Assembly (NCBI RefSeq): GCF_009826935.1
Contig: NZ_WUMN01000002.1
Coordinates: 310,001-374,000 of the forward strand
DNA: 64,000 nucleotides
Direction: 5' to 3'
From: Flavobacterium sp. Sd200
GTDB taxonomy: Bacteria; Bacteroidota; Bacteroidia; Flavobacteriales; Flavobacteriaceae
Shown here: one piece after another, positions 8,591 through 16,575 of the stretch
Numbering within the stretch: the first letter of the stretch is position 1
Layout of the letters: each line of letters begins with the position of its first letter
Notes under the pieces: model-generated
Told to the model about the DNA's origin: nothing
The model's database searches: none
The model's input: the letters and a program-made list of their open reading frames with translations, nothing else
Translations under genes and position numbers: made by a program

Positions 8591-9391
8591 TTAAAACCTG
8601 TTGTCTCCGTCCAGCAAATTGCCAAGGCCGCCTAATATGCTGCCTTCGCCGCGCTGCTGTCCGCCGCCCTGAGGTGCCGAAGCATATATCCTGCCGGCAA
8701 GCCTGCTAAATGGCAATGATTGAATGTAAACCGTTCCCGGGCCACGCAATGTGGCATAGAACAAGCCTTCGCCGCCAAAAATGGTATTTTTTATTCCGCC
8801 CACAAATTCTATATCATAATCTACTGTTTGCGAAAAGCCTACAATACAGCCTGTATCTACTTTTAATACCTGCCCCGGGCCAAGTTCTTTTTTTGCAAGC
8901 GTTCCACCTGCGTGAATAAACGCCAGTCCGTCGCCCTCAAGCTTTTGCATAATAAAGCCCTCGCCACCAAAAAGTCCGCGACCCAATTTTCTCGAAAACT
9001 CTATCCCCACAGTTACTCCTTTTGCAGCACACAGGAAAGCATCTTTCTGGCAAATAAATTTGCCATTAAACTGGCGCAGGTCTAACGGAACAATCTTGCC
9101 CGGGTAGGGCGATGCAAAACTTACCCTGCGCACACCTTTATCCTGATTTAAAAATACCGTCATAAAAAGGCTTTCTCCGGTTAGCAGACGTTTTCCTGCT
9201 GAAAAAAGCTTACCCATTATACCTTCGTTCTGGTTGGAGCCATCGCCAAAAATGGTTTGCATCTGCACGCCGCTGTCCATCATCATAAAGCTTCCTGCTT
9301 CGGCCACAACGGCCTCCTGCGGATCGAGCTCTATTTCTACATATTGCATTTCTTCACCATAAATTTGGTAATCAATTTCGTGTGCTGTCAT
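8591..9391 (-). CDS. AIM24/TIGR00266-family protein
   Basis: The 266-residue beta-rich protein has the AIM24 fold. Typical segments are MQYVEIELDPQEAVVAEAGSF near the start, GLFGGEGFIMQKLEGDGLAF in the middle and NTIFGGEGLFYATLRGPGTVY near the end; the Phe-Gly-Gly-Glu-Gly repeats are characteristic. The C-terminus is Gly/Gln-rich with a short acidic end (LLDGDNRF). The family is widespread in bacteria, with no established biochemical role; the mitochondrial relative helps inner-membrane organisation. Single-gene unit with its own terminator. Confidence 0.88.
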   Translation of the reverse strand: MTAHEIDYQIYGEEMQYVEIELDPQEAVVAEAGSFMMMDSGVQMQTIFGDGSNQNEGIMGKLFSAGKRLLTGESLFMTVFLNQDKGVRRVSFASPYPGKIVPLDLRQFNGKFICQKDAFLCAAKGVTVGIEFSRKLGRGLFGGEGFIMQKLEGDGLAFIHAGGTLAKKELGPGQVLKVDTGCIVGFSQTVDYDIEFVGGIKNTIFGGEGLFYATLRGPGTVYIQSLPFSRLAGRIYASAPQGGGQQRGEGSILGGLGNLLDGDNRF

Positions 9392-9464
9392 ATTTTTAGA
9401 TTTTTTGATTGTTGCTTTATTAGATGAAGGTAAAAAGTTTTTGTTACATCAAACTAATTAAATT

Positions 9465-9839
9465 TTAATATTCTCCATCCTTATAATACCAGCTACCATC
9501 CTCAAACACAAACGTAGATTTTTCATGATGTACCTGCGAGCGCAGTCTTACGTCAAGATAATAGGCTTTAAACTCTACTGTAGTTTCGGTAGAACTCAGC
9601 ACTTCAAGTTTTAACCACTGGTTGCTTTTAGCCCATTGCAATATGGCTGCCCTGCTATGATATTTGCGTTCTTTTGGAGCAGTGGTTTGCCATAAATAAC
9701 CGTCGTTATGCGTGGCATAGGCACTGTAACGCGAACGCATAAGTGCCTCGGCTGTTGGGGCTTTTTCTTTTTGGGTTATGTAGGGTTCGCAGCAAAGGCT
9801 AAAGTCTTTACCGGAGCCACAGTAGCATGCAACTGCCAT
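9465..9839 (-). CDS. YchJ-family protein with SEC-C metal-binding motif
   Basis: The N-terminus CYCGSGKDFSLCCEPYI is a SEC-C zinc-binding motif (CxCGSGxxxxxCC). The 124-residue length and the segment AEALMRSRYSAYATHNDGYL match the YchJ/UPF0225 family, which adds an NTF2-like fold after the motif. The biochemical role is unestablished. The gene is divergent from the aldo/keto reductase at 9963. CAAATATA at 9864-9871 is a plausible minus-strand -7 element (TATATTTG) 25 bp before the ATG. Confidence 0.9.
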   Translation of the reverse strand: MAVACYCGSGKDFSLCCEPYITQKEKAPTAEALMRSRYSAYATHNDGYLWQTTAPKERKYHSRAAILQWAKSNQWLKLEVLSSTETTVEFKAYYLDVRLRSQVHHEKSTFVFEDGSWYYKDGEY

Positions 9840-9962
9840 ATATTTTGTGTTTTGTTTCTACCACAAATATATCGATTATTGATGTTTTGATATAAGTTAG
9901 CCAAACTGTTCTAAACGCTTTTTTAAGTATATTTATCGCTTAAAAAAACAAACACCCAAACA

Positions 9963-10955
9963 ATGAGTTATCAACCCAACCCTACCCGTTACCAAAATAT
10001 CGAATACCGCCGATGCGGCAACAGCGGCCTTAAGCTATCGGCTTTATCGTTAGGCCTGTGGCACAACTTTGGCTTTGTAAACGACTTTGAAAACAGCCGT
10101 AACATTATTCACACTGCCTTTGATAACGGCATTACCCATTTTGACCTTGCCAACAATTATGGCCCACCTCCGGGATCGGCAGAAGAGGTATTTGGAAAAA
10201 TACTTGAAACCGATCTTAAAGGCTATCGCGATGAGCTCATAATTTCGACCAAAGCAGGCTATACTATGTGGGATGGACCTTATGGTGACTGGGGTTCTAA
10301 AAAATATTTAGTATCGAGCCTTGACCAAAGCCTCAAGCGCATGAAGCTGGATTATGTAGATATATTTTATCATCACCGTCCCGATCCAGAAACTCCTTTA
10401 GAAGAAACCATGGCTGCATTAGACCTTATTGTGCGCCAGGGCAAAGCATTGTATGCAGGCATATCTAACTATAAAGCCGAAGAAGCACAAAAAGCCATTG
10501 ATATATTAAGGCAACTTGGCACACCTTGTGTAATTCACCAGCCAAAATACAGCATGTTTGTGCGCGACCCTGAAAATGGCCTGCTCGATGTGCTGGGCAA
10601 TAATGGCGTGGGATGCATTCCTTTTAGTCCGTTGGCACAGGGATTGCTTACAGATAAATACCTTAACGGAATTCCTGCCGACTCGCGTGTGGCTACCAGT
10701 GGTGTGTTTTTAAATGAAAGCCACATTACTCCCGAAAAAGTTGAAGTCATTAAAAATCTGAACGCCATTGCACAGCAGCGCGGTCAAAAACTGGCACACA
10801 TGGCTTTAGCATGGCTGTTAAAAGACAGCAGGGTAACATCGGTACTTATTGGAGCAAGCAGGTCCGAACAGGTTTTAGACTCGCTGCAAAGCCTTAAAAA
10901 CATTTATTTTACTACGGAAGAAATTGATGCTATAGAGGGTGTTTTGAAGTCATAA
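9963..10955 (+). CDS. Aldo/keto reductase, YghZ/Gpr-like
   Basis: The 330-residue aldo/keto reductase belongs to the AKR14 (YghZ) branch, whose E. coli member reduces L-glyceraldehyde 3-phosphate and detoxifies methylglyoxal. Motifs seen are YRRCGNSGLKLSALSLGLW, HFDLANNYGPPPGSAEEVFG with catalytic Asp and Tyr, STKAGYTMWDGPYGDWGS with the catalytic Lys (the GPYGDWGS loop is diagnostic for this branch), DIFYHHRPDPETPLEE with the active-site His, and VLIGASRSEQVLDSL for NADPH. It has its own promoter region, divergent from ychJ-like. Substrate assignment is by family. Confidence 0.92.
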   Translation: MSYQPNPTRYQNIEYRRCGNSGLKLSALSLGLWHNFGFVNDFENSRNIIHTAFDNGITHFDLANNYGPPPGSAEEVFGKILETDLKGYRDELIISTKAGYTMWDGPYGDWGSKKYLVSSLDQSLKRMKLDYVDIFYHHRPDPETPLEETMAALDLIVRQGKALYAGISNYKAEEAQKAIDILRQLGTPCVIHQPKYSMFVRDPENGLLDVLGNNGVGCIPFSPLAQGLLTDKYLNGIPADSRVATSGVFLNESHITPEKVEVIKNLNAIAQQRGQKLAHMALAWLLKDSRVTSVLIGASRSEQVLDSLQSLKNIYFTTEEIDAIEGVLKS

Positions 10956-11019
10956 CCTATAAAAGAAAAACGCAAAAATATTTTTTTGAAAAAGTGTAAC
11001 AAAAAAATGTTTTGTACGT

Positions 11020-11190
11020 CTTATAAATACAGGCCGTTCATCAATCAAAAAGACAACATACATTATTTTGCATAGGCCTGATGCAAAATAATAAACACAT
11101 AGCGGTAAAGCCAACAGTTATGTGATATGATTTTCACCAAAATTAAGTAGAGTTAGTTTGGTAAAAAGCCCTGCCCATCAGCAGGGCTTT
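11020..11190 (+). ncRNA. Candidate structured non-coding RNA
   Basis: Two stem-loops precede a textbook rho-independent terminator: ATTATTTTGCAT/ATGCAAAATAAT (11062-11073 with 11081-11092) and CACATA/TATGTG around a GGT-AAA-GCC mini-hairpin. No ORF of note feeds this terminator, and the reductase stop is over 200 bp upstream. A promoter-like TTTG-N18-ATGTTTTG lies 10985-11014. A 150-170-nt small RNA is the simplest reading; a long 3' UTR of the reductase is the alternative. Confidence 0.4.
11167..11190 (+). terminator. Rho-independent terminator
   Basis: AGCCCTGC and GCAGGGCT form a perfect 8-bp stem around CCATCA, followed by TTGTTGTTTT. It ends either the candidate small RNA or the reductase transcript. 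Confidence 0.8.
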
Positions 11191-11776
11191 GTTGTTTTAA
11201 AGTAATACACAAAAAGAGAGGAGTGGCACGCCTACCACTCCCCTTCGAGCTAAAAAAATAAAAAAATACTATTTAGTAATGGATGCCTTTTTATAAAAAG
11301 CAGGCAGGATTTGACCAGATCGTAATTCGTGTAAGACAACATTTTTTTGAGAGAGAGCGAAAAATATTTTCGAATTAACTTACCTCCTGCCTAGCTTTTT
11401 TAAGGATACAAATGCCTCAATAAAATTTAACCAACTACAATTAAAATTCTTATCAGCACAGTCTTTATGCTTTTGTGCCCTGTAGCATTTGTTTTTATCC
11501 TGAGTCAAAAGTCCTAATAAAAAGTTAAAGACGACAGGTAGAATTTACCTGAATTATAAAAACAGGTAATTTTACGCATATCCTTTCATGACAGAAATTG
11601 ATGTTTATTTACGCACTCGAATATCCTTTAATTCACTGAAATTATTGAATTTAGACTTGGTTTTACAGGGAATTTTCTATGTAACACCATAAGCTTCGCT
11701 AAGAAATATACAAAGCCTCACAAAGTTTATGTTGCGGGCATAGGCAATCAAATTCTTATATAAATCAAAATCCTAT

Positions 11777-12457
11777 CTATATCAACGGGAGTTCTTCTAC
11801 CTTAATGTGGCGGTTTTGTATGGCATAAATAACCAGCCCGGCAATATTTTTTGCCCCGGTCTTGGCAAACAGGTTATTTTTATGGCCTTCGGCAGTGCGT
11901 TGTGTTATAAACAGTTCTTCGCCTATTTCTTTGGCGGTTTTTTGCTGGCAGATGAGGCGCAGCACCTCTATTTCGCGTTCAGAGAGCAATTCTTCTTCCT
12001 GCAATACAGGCTTGGGCGATTTTGCAGGAATTTGTTCTCTAAGTACATCGAGCTGGTCTTCTTTAAAATAATAGCCCTGTTTGTAAACCGTGCGTATAAC
12101 ATCGGTCAATTGCACTGGCGATATACCCTTTGGTAAAAAAGCCGAAACCCCCGTTTTGAGCATAAAGCCCATAAATGTTTTTTGATAGTGCGATGACACT
12201 ACAATTACTTTTATAGACGGGTAAAGGTTTTTTATATGCTGGGTTATTTCTATGCCATCCATACCATCCATGCGCAGGTCGAGCAACAGCACATTTGGCA
12301 ATACATCTGCCCCGGCAAGGTGCGAAAAAAGCTGGCTTCCGCCATTAGCGGTAAATAAAACCTTTATGCCCGGGCAGTTGCCAAGGTAGCCTTCAAGCAG
12401 GCTTACAATAAGGGCATCATCGTCTGTAATTGCAATAAGAATATCGCTTTCTGTCAT
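11777..12457 (-). CDS. NarL/LuxR-family response regulator
   Basis: The N-terminal receiver domain has the acidic pair in ITDDDALI, the phospho-acceptor Asp in VLLLDLRMDGMDGIE, the switch Ser in VVSSHY and the invariant Lys in FLPKGIS. The C-terminal LuxR helix-turn-helix reads LSEREIEVLRLICQQKTAKE and then IGEELFITQRTAEGHKNNLF. Length 226 is typical. Its ATG overlaps the stop of the upstream kinase gene (ATGA), so the pair is translationally coupled. Target genes are unknown; the adjacent 7-TM gene cluster is the obvious candidate. Confidence 0.95.
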   Translation of the reverse strand: MTESDILIAITDDDALIVSLLEGYLGNCPGIKVLFTANGGSQLFSHLAGADVLPNVLLLDLRMDGMDGIEITQHIKNLYPSIKVIVVSSHYQKTFMGFMLKTGVSAFLPKGISPVQLTDVIRTVYKQGYYFKEDQLDVLREQIPAKSPKPVLQEEELLSEREIEVLRLICQQKTAKEIGEELFITQRTAEGHKNNLFAKTGAKNIAGLVIYAIQNRHIKVEELPLI

Positions 12458-13218
12458 GGTGTGGTGGTTACAGGGGCCGCAATAATAACGCGGGTGCCTT
12501 TGCCTATAGTGCTTTTAACGCTGTGTGAAGCATTTAAAAACTGGGCACGCATCTCTAAACTTTGCAGCCCGAGGCCTGCTTTGAGCAGGTTTACATCGAA
12601 ACCGCGGCCATTATCTTTCACCTGCAAAGTAAGTAATTTTTCGGTATGGCGCAAGTGTACCACAACGGTTGTAGCCTGTGCGTGCTTAACAATATTGGTA
12701 ATAAGTTCCTGCACTATGCGCAGCAACTGTATTTTTACCTGTGGCGACAGTTCCTGTGCCGTGCGAACATCGGCAATATATTGCAAATTAAGCTTTTGTT
12801 TCCAAGGTTCTGTAAGGTTGGCAATAAGCTCCTGAGTAGTAGAAAATTCTATGAGAGGCGGTGTAAGATCATGCGATATGCGGCGTGCATCGGCAATGCT
12901 TTCGCCCAGCATCTCTTCAACATCTGTAGCCGATGCGCCCAACTGCGCCTTCATTCGCACTACGCTAAGCTTGCCAATAAGACTGTCGTGCAAATCGTTG
13001 GCAATGCGTTTGCGTTCGTCTTCCTGCACACGCAGGCTGGTTTCCATCAGCTTTTTTTGGTGGTCCAGGGCAGTGCGGGCTTCGCGAAGGTTGGCCTCGG
13101 TCATGCGTTTGTAACCGGTATATAAAATCCAGACTACAAAAAACAATATCACAAAAACCAATACCACGATAATCGCTATCCACAGTGCAATTACCTGCGG
13201 ATCCTGCCATTTTTCCAT
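12454..13218 (-). CDS. Sensor histidine kinase, HisKA_3 (NarX/DesK-like)
   Basis: One N-terminal membrane helix (about residues 10-33) and no periplasmic sensor domain. The HisKA_3 H-box is DERKRIANDLHDSLIGKL with the phospho-His after NDL. The ATPase domain has an N-box-like LLRIVQELITNIVKHAQ, G1 DNGRGFD and G2 GLGLQSLEMRAQ. With only about 8 residues outside the membrane, the kinase probably senses through a partner protein. A minus-strand TACTTTTG (13258-13251) just upstream suggests its own promoter. The partner regulator overlaps by 4 bp. Confidence 0.93.
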   Translation of the reverse strand: MEKWQDPQVIALWIAIIVVLVFVILFFVVWILYTGYKRMTEANLREARTALDHQKKLMETSLRVQEDERKRIANDLHDSLIGKLSVVRMKAQLGASATDVEEMLGESIADARRISHDLTPPLIEFSTTQELIANLTEPWKQKLNLQYIADVRTAQELSPQVKIQLLRIVQELITNIVKHAQATTVVVHLRHTEKLLTLQVKDNGRGFDVNLLKAGLGLQSLEMRAQFLNASHSVKSTIGKGTRVIIAAPVTTTP

Positions 13219-13317
13219 AAACCTTAAACTAAAAAAGTGTCTTACAAAGACAAAAGTAGGTAATAAAGCCCAATAAGCCTAATGCCTGTTAAAGAAGCAA
13301 TATACAACACGCAATAT

Positions 13318-13980
13318 TTAACTGTAAGCTAAAGCCGTCTTGCCATTTTTAAAGATAAGGCTGAACAGATAGAGATAAAAAAAGGAAATTGCCAGGCCGT
13401 TTGCCGTCCAGATGTAAAAGACCACGCCGCTCGAATCGTTTACCAAAAAGTTGAAAGGCAGGAATATAATGGTATTAAGCGTAAAAAAAATAAGCAATAC
13501 CGTATTGAGTTTAAAATTGCCCCATCGTGTTTCGTTAAAACTGCGCATTTTTTGATAAAAGAAGGCAAGTGCCATTATAATGATAACAAAATTATCGACC
13601 ACCTTGGCATAAGGCTGAAACTGCTTTATATACATAGGATTGGCAAAATACTGCACTATTTCGGCAACAATATATACAGCAGCAACTGCACCCAGCCCTA
13701 TAATAATTTTATTAGGCTTGTTTAGCATAAACCTGCTATAAAAATACACAAAGAACACAAGTTCTATAAGGCTGTAAACCAAAAGCACTATAAAGTTATT
13801 GCCCGAAATAAGAATGTTCCTGCTGGCAGTATCTAACAGCATCATGAGAAAGAGGTACACAAAAATATTTTTATGGAGGGCATCTAAGCTTTTGTAGCGG
13901 TATAGCCCCAAACACACAATAGCTATTAATACAACGCCTATTAAATTAGCCGATGCATTGCAAATTTCCTGAATTGTCAT
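13318..13980 (-). CDS. 7-TM protein, tandem family copy A
   Basis: The 220-residue protein has about seven predicted membrane helices and almost no soluble domain. It shares with the next two upstream genes conserved blocks such as PYAKVVDNFVIIIMAL, FNETRWGNFKLNT and FLPFNFLVNDSSG. The polar, strictly kept Asn, Asp, Glu and Ser inside or next to helices suggest a receptor or channel rather than a passive membrane protein. It lies 99 bp upstream of the histidine kinase. The GC-rich codon use differs from copies B and C. A minus-strand TACTTTTG at 14038-14031 may be its promoter. No known family recognised. Confidence 0.8.
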   Translation of the reverse strand: MTIQEICNASANLIGVVLIAIVCLGLYRYKSLDALHKNIFVYLFLMMLLDTASRNILISGNNFIVLLVYSLIELVFFVYFYSRFMLNKPNKIIIGLGAVAAVYIVAEIVQYFANPMYIKQFQPYAKVVDNFVIIIMALAFFYQKMRSFNETRWGNFKLNTVLLIFFTLNTIIFLPFNFLVNDSSGVVFYIWTANGLAISFFYLYLFSLIFKNGKTALAYS

Positions 13981-14005
13981 TAGTAGTTGTAGTGGTAATT
14001 AAAAG

Positions 14006-14027
14006 CGCAGGCAGTATAAAGCCTGCG
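14006..14027 (-). terminator. Hairpin between 7-TM copies A and B
   Basis: CGCAGGC (14006-14012) and GCCTGCG (14021-14027) form a perfect 7-bp stem. On the minus strand it is followed by CTTTTAATT. It may stop or thin out transcription from copy B into copy A. Confidence 0.5.
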
Positions 14028-14096
14028 ATGCAAAAGTAGATAATAAATAGAAAACAAGTTTAATGAACAGCACACTCACAAACTTTAAAGGATTAG

Positions 14097-14768
14097 CTAA
14101 CCCAACTGCATTTTACCCTGCTTTATGCCATTTTTCCAAATCAACGAGACTAAGTATCCATAGAACAGCAATATAAATACCATATTAGCTGTCCAAAAAT
14201 AGAACTTTATTCCACTCGACTCATTAATCATAAAATTGAATGGTAAAAAGACCATAATATTGAATGTAAAATAAATAAGTATCACAGTATTAAGTCTAAA
14301 GTAGCCCCAACGCAACTCGTTAAAACTATTTATTTTCTGATAGTAAAAGGAAAGCGCCATTAAGATGACAATAAAGTTGTCTGCCACTTTAGCATAAGGC
14401 TGAAACTGTTTAACATCTAATGTATTAAACACAAAATATAACAACATCTCTGTTATTATATAGACACTGCCAACTATCCCGAGCCCCAACAAAACTTTAT
14501 TAGGTTTTGCTAAAAGATGTTTATTGTAAAAATAGGCAAAAAACACCAATTCAATTAAACTGAAAACGGGGAGAATGACAAGGTTGTTTCCTGAGCGGCC
14601 TAATATTCTGCTCGATATGTCTACACCCAACATTAAAATCAGGTATAATAAAATGCTTTTGTGTAATGCATTAATACGGTTATAAAAATATAAACCCGTA
14701 ATTAAGCCAACAGATAAAATTGCCGGAGCCATATTACCCATTGCTTTAGAAAAATGGTAGAGCGTCAT
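14097..14768 (-). CDS. 7-TM protein, tandem family copy B
   Basis: The 223-residue, about 7-helix protein is clearly paralogous to copies A and C, with near-identical PYAKVADNFIVILMALSF, FNELRWGYFRLNTVIL and PFNFMINESSGIKFYFWTAN. The third helix region reads PVFSLIELVFFAYFYNKHLL. It is more AT-rich than copy A and closer to copy C in sequence, so B and C look like the younger duplication or less-altered copies. Role unknown; see copy A and the kinase. Confidence 0.8.
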   Translation of the reverse strand: MTLYHFSKAMGNMAPAILSVGLITGLYFYNRINALHKSILLYLILMLGVDISSRILGRSGNNLVILPVFSLIELVFFAYFYNKHLLAKPNKVLLGLGIVGSVYIITEMLLYFVFNTLDVKQFQPYAKVADNFIVILMALSFYYQKINSFNELRWGYFRLNTVILIYFTFNIMVFLPFNFMINESSGIKFYFWTANMVFILLFYGYLVSLIWKNGIKQGKMQLG

Positions 14769-14938
14769 TTAAAAAATGATAAACTGTAGTTGTTAAATTG
14801 CTGTAAAAATAAGCAATAAACCTATAAAATACGGGGCTTTACAATTATTCACCTTTATATAACCACAAAAAAAACAGATAGCAGACATCCCTAAATACTA
14901 ACTACCTGTTTATCTATAAATTAAAAATTTACTTTGGG

Positions 14939-15610
14939 CTATCTGACAATTTTTCTATTTGCCCTGCCATTTATATAAATTAATGAGATAAGATAAATAT
15001 AAAAAAACACCAATAGTAAAAGGTTACCTGTCCAGAAATAAAATCTTATTCCACTAGATTCATTTATTAAAAAATTGAATGGAAGAAAAACAAGAGAATT
15101 AAATGTAAAAACAATTAATATTGCGGTATTCAACCTAAAATTTCCCCATCTTGTCTCATTAAAATTATTTATCTTTTGGTAAAAGAAATAAAGAGCCATT
15201 ATTATAATCACAAAATTGTCAATGACTTTTGCATATGGCTGATACTGTTTCGTATCTAAAGTATTAAAAACAAAATACTGTAACGTTTCTCCTACAATAA
15301 ACAAAATTGCTAATATCCCAGCAACCATTATTAATTTATTCGGTTTTATGAATAGAAACTTATTATAAAAATATAAAAAGAATATCATTTCGATGAGACT
15401 AAATAGAGGTAATACTATAAGGTTGTTATTATAAATTTCTCCCAATAGTCTTCCGCTCAACTCTACCAGCAACATTAATATTAAATATAGTAAAATGTTT
15501 CTGTGAAAAACATCTAAGTTCTTCCAAAATAAAATTCCTCCCACTGCACCTAACGTTAATAAAGCAGGAGAGGAATTTGATAGAGCGTATGATATTTCTG
15601 TGAAACCCAT
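14939..15610 (-). CDS. 7-TM protein, tandem family copy C
   Basis: The 223-residue third member keeps the family blocks PYAKVIDNFVIIIMALYF, FNETRWGNFRLNTAIL and PFNFLINESSGIRFYFWTGN. Its ATG overlaps the stop of the upstream gene by one base (TAATG), so the two are translationally coupled. The gap to copy B is 170 bp with no strong terminator seen. No known domain recognised. Confidence 0.8.
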   Translation of the reverse strand: MGFTEISYALSNSSPALLTLGAVGGILFWKNLDVFHRNILLYLILMLLVELSGRLLGEIYNNNLIVLPLFSLIEMIFFLYFYNKFLFIKPNKLIMVAGILAILFIVGETLQYFVFNTLDTKQYQPYAKVIDNFVIIIMALYFFYQKINNFNETRWGNFRLNTAILIVFTFNSLVFLPFNFLINESSGIRFYFWTGNLLLLVFFYIYLISLIYINGRANRKIVR

Positions 15611-16215
15611 TAAGAATTTATGCCATTAATCAAATAAAAGCTCGCTGAAGCGGCTGATGGATTTAAATAAGGAGGTACTGGCCTTGTAAAATCATCATAT
15701 ACGACTGTGCTCTCAAGGTTCTCCACAATAAGATCTATGGTTTTGCTTACTTCTGCTGTTGGAGTGCTTATTAATCCAAAATATAATTTTGTATCGGCAC
15801 ATTCAAAATCCTGCCTTGCTATATCAAATGCCTGAAACATGCCATAAGTACTGTTTACCTGCTCCGGTATCCATGTTTTATAGTTGTCTTTAAAGCGCTT
15901 TATACGGGCGTTTGCTTCTTTGGCTGTTATCCTGTTTGTTCCTGTACCTGAATTAGTCTTTATAGGATATACATAAGAGTTAGCACCTATGTCTGATGTG
16001 CTGTTATCATATATAGACGGTATAAGCACTAAATAGAACGTGCCGTCTTTTAATGCCGGATATGCGTGTACCGACCCACTGGTCAATCCGGTGAATGAAT
16101 GATCGCATTCGAAAAAATAGCCTTGCGCAAAGGCCAATTCTAACTGAGGCACGTTGGTAAGTATTGCCGTCCAGGCAGCAACACCGTCTTTTACTTGTTG
16201 TGTAGTCCAGGTCAT
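15610..16215 (-). CDS. Unknown soluble protein coupled to the 7-TM cluster
   Basis: The protein has no signal peptide and no helix long enough to span the membrane. The frame stays open to ATG 16293, but ATG 16215 (MTWTTQQVKDGV) gives a cleaner protein and lies about 40 bp after a minus-strand -7 element TAAATTTG (16264-16257). Notable segments are GYFFECDHSFTG and YGMFQAFDIARQDFECADTK. No known family is recognised. The one-base stop/start overlap with 7-TM copy C implies a shared function, perhaps a cytoplasmic partner. Confidence 0.65.
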   Translation of the reverse strand: MTWTTQQVKDGVAAWTAILTNVPQLELAFAQGYFFECDHSFTGLTSGSVHAYPALKDGTFYLVLIPSIYDNSTSDIGANSYVYPIKTNSGTGTNRITAKEANARIKRFKDNYKTWIPEQVNSTYGMFQAFDIARQDFECADTKLYFGLISTPTAEVSKTIDLIVENLESTVVYDDFTRPVPPYLNPSAASASFYLINGINS

Positions 16216-16575
16216 AACTTTGATTTGGTGGTTTACTTTAATTGATAATGTTTTCCCAAATTTAGCGATTTCTCCTAATAAATACAGGGACATTATATAA
16301 AATAAACATCATGTACAAATTTATAACCCCAACGCAAAATAGTGTAAAATTGTTATTAATTTAACGTGTAATTTTAATGGGTTTACCTTATTTATTTTGC
16401 CTGGCAATTTGTTGATTCGGTTATTTGGATGAAAATATCATGATAACTTTTAAATTCAGTTTTAACCACTCCGGCTTTCAGCTACCCCTCCATCAGAAGG
16501 GAATCTTTATTCAATCAAAAAATCAGAGCACCACATTACCTGACAAATTCACAAATAACCGAACCAACAATTCAA
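16216..16575. other. Intergenic region with promoter-like motifs and repeat remnants
   Basis: Two minus-strand TAAATTTG elements (16264-16257 and 16323-16316) could drive the 16215 gene. Near 16480-16505, CTACCCCTCCATCAGAAGGG resembles short flavobacterial intergenic repeats, and 16535-16570 is word-like AT-rich sequence. No ORF is supported apart from the possible longer start of the neighbouring gene. Confidence 0.4.

Larger units (their letters stand above)
10956..11776. other. 820-bp convergent intergenic region with several hairpins
   Basis: No convincing ORF lies between the convergent reductase and response-regulator genes. Hairpins include a perfect 12-bp stem at 11062-11092, a CACATA/TATGTG stem at 11096-11126, a strong terminator at 11167-11190, and a GGAGTGG/CCACTCC stem at 11220-11241. 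A plausible promoter (TTTG 10985-10988, ATGTTTTG 11007-11014) precedes the first hairpin. Beyond about 11400 I see only AT-rich sequence without structure or coding signal. Confidence 0.6.
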
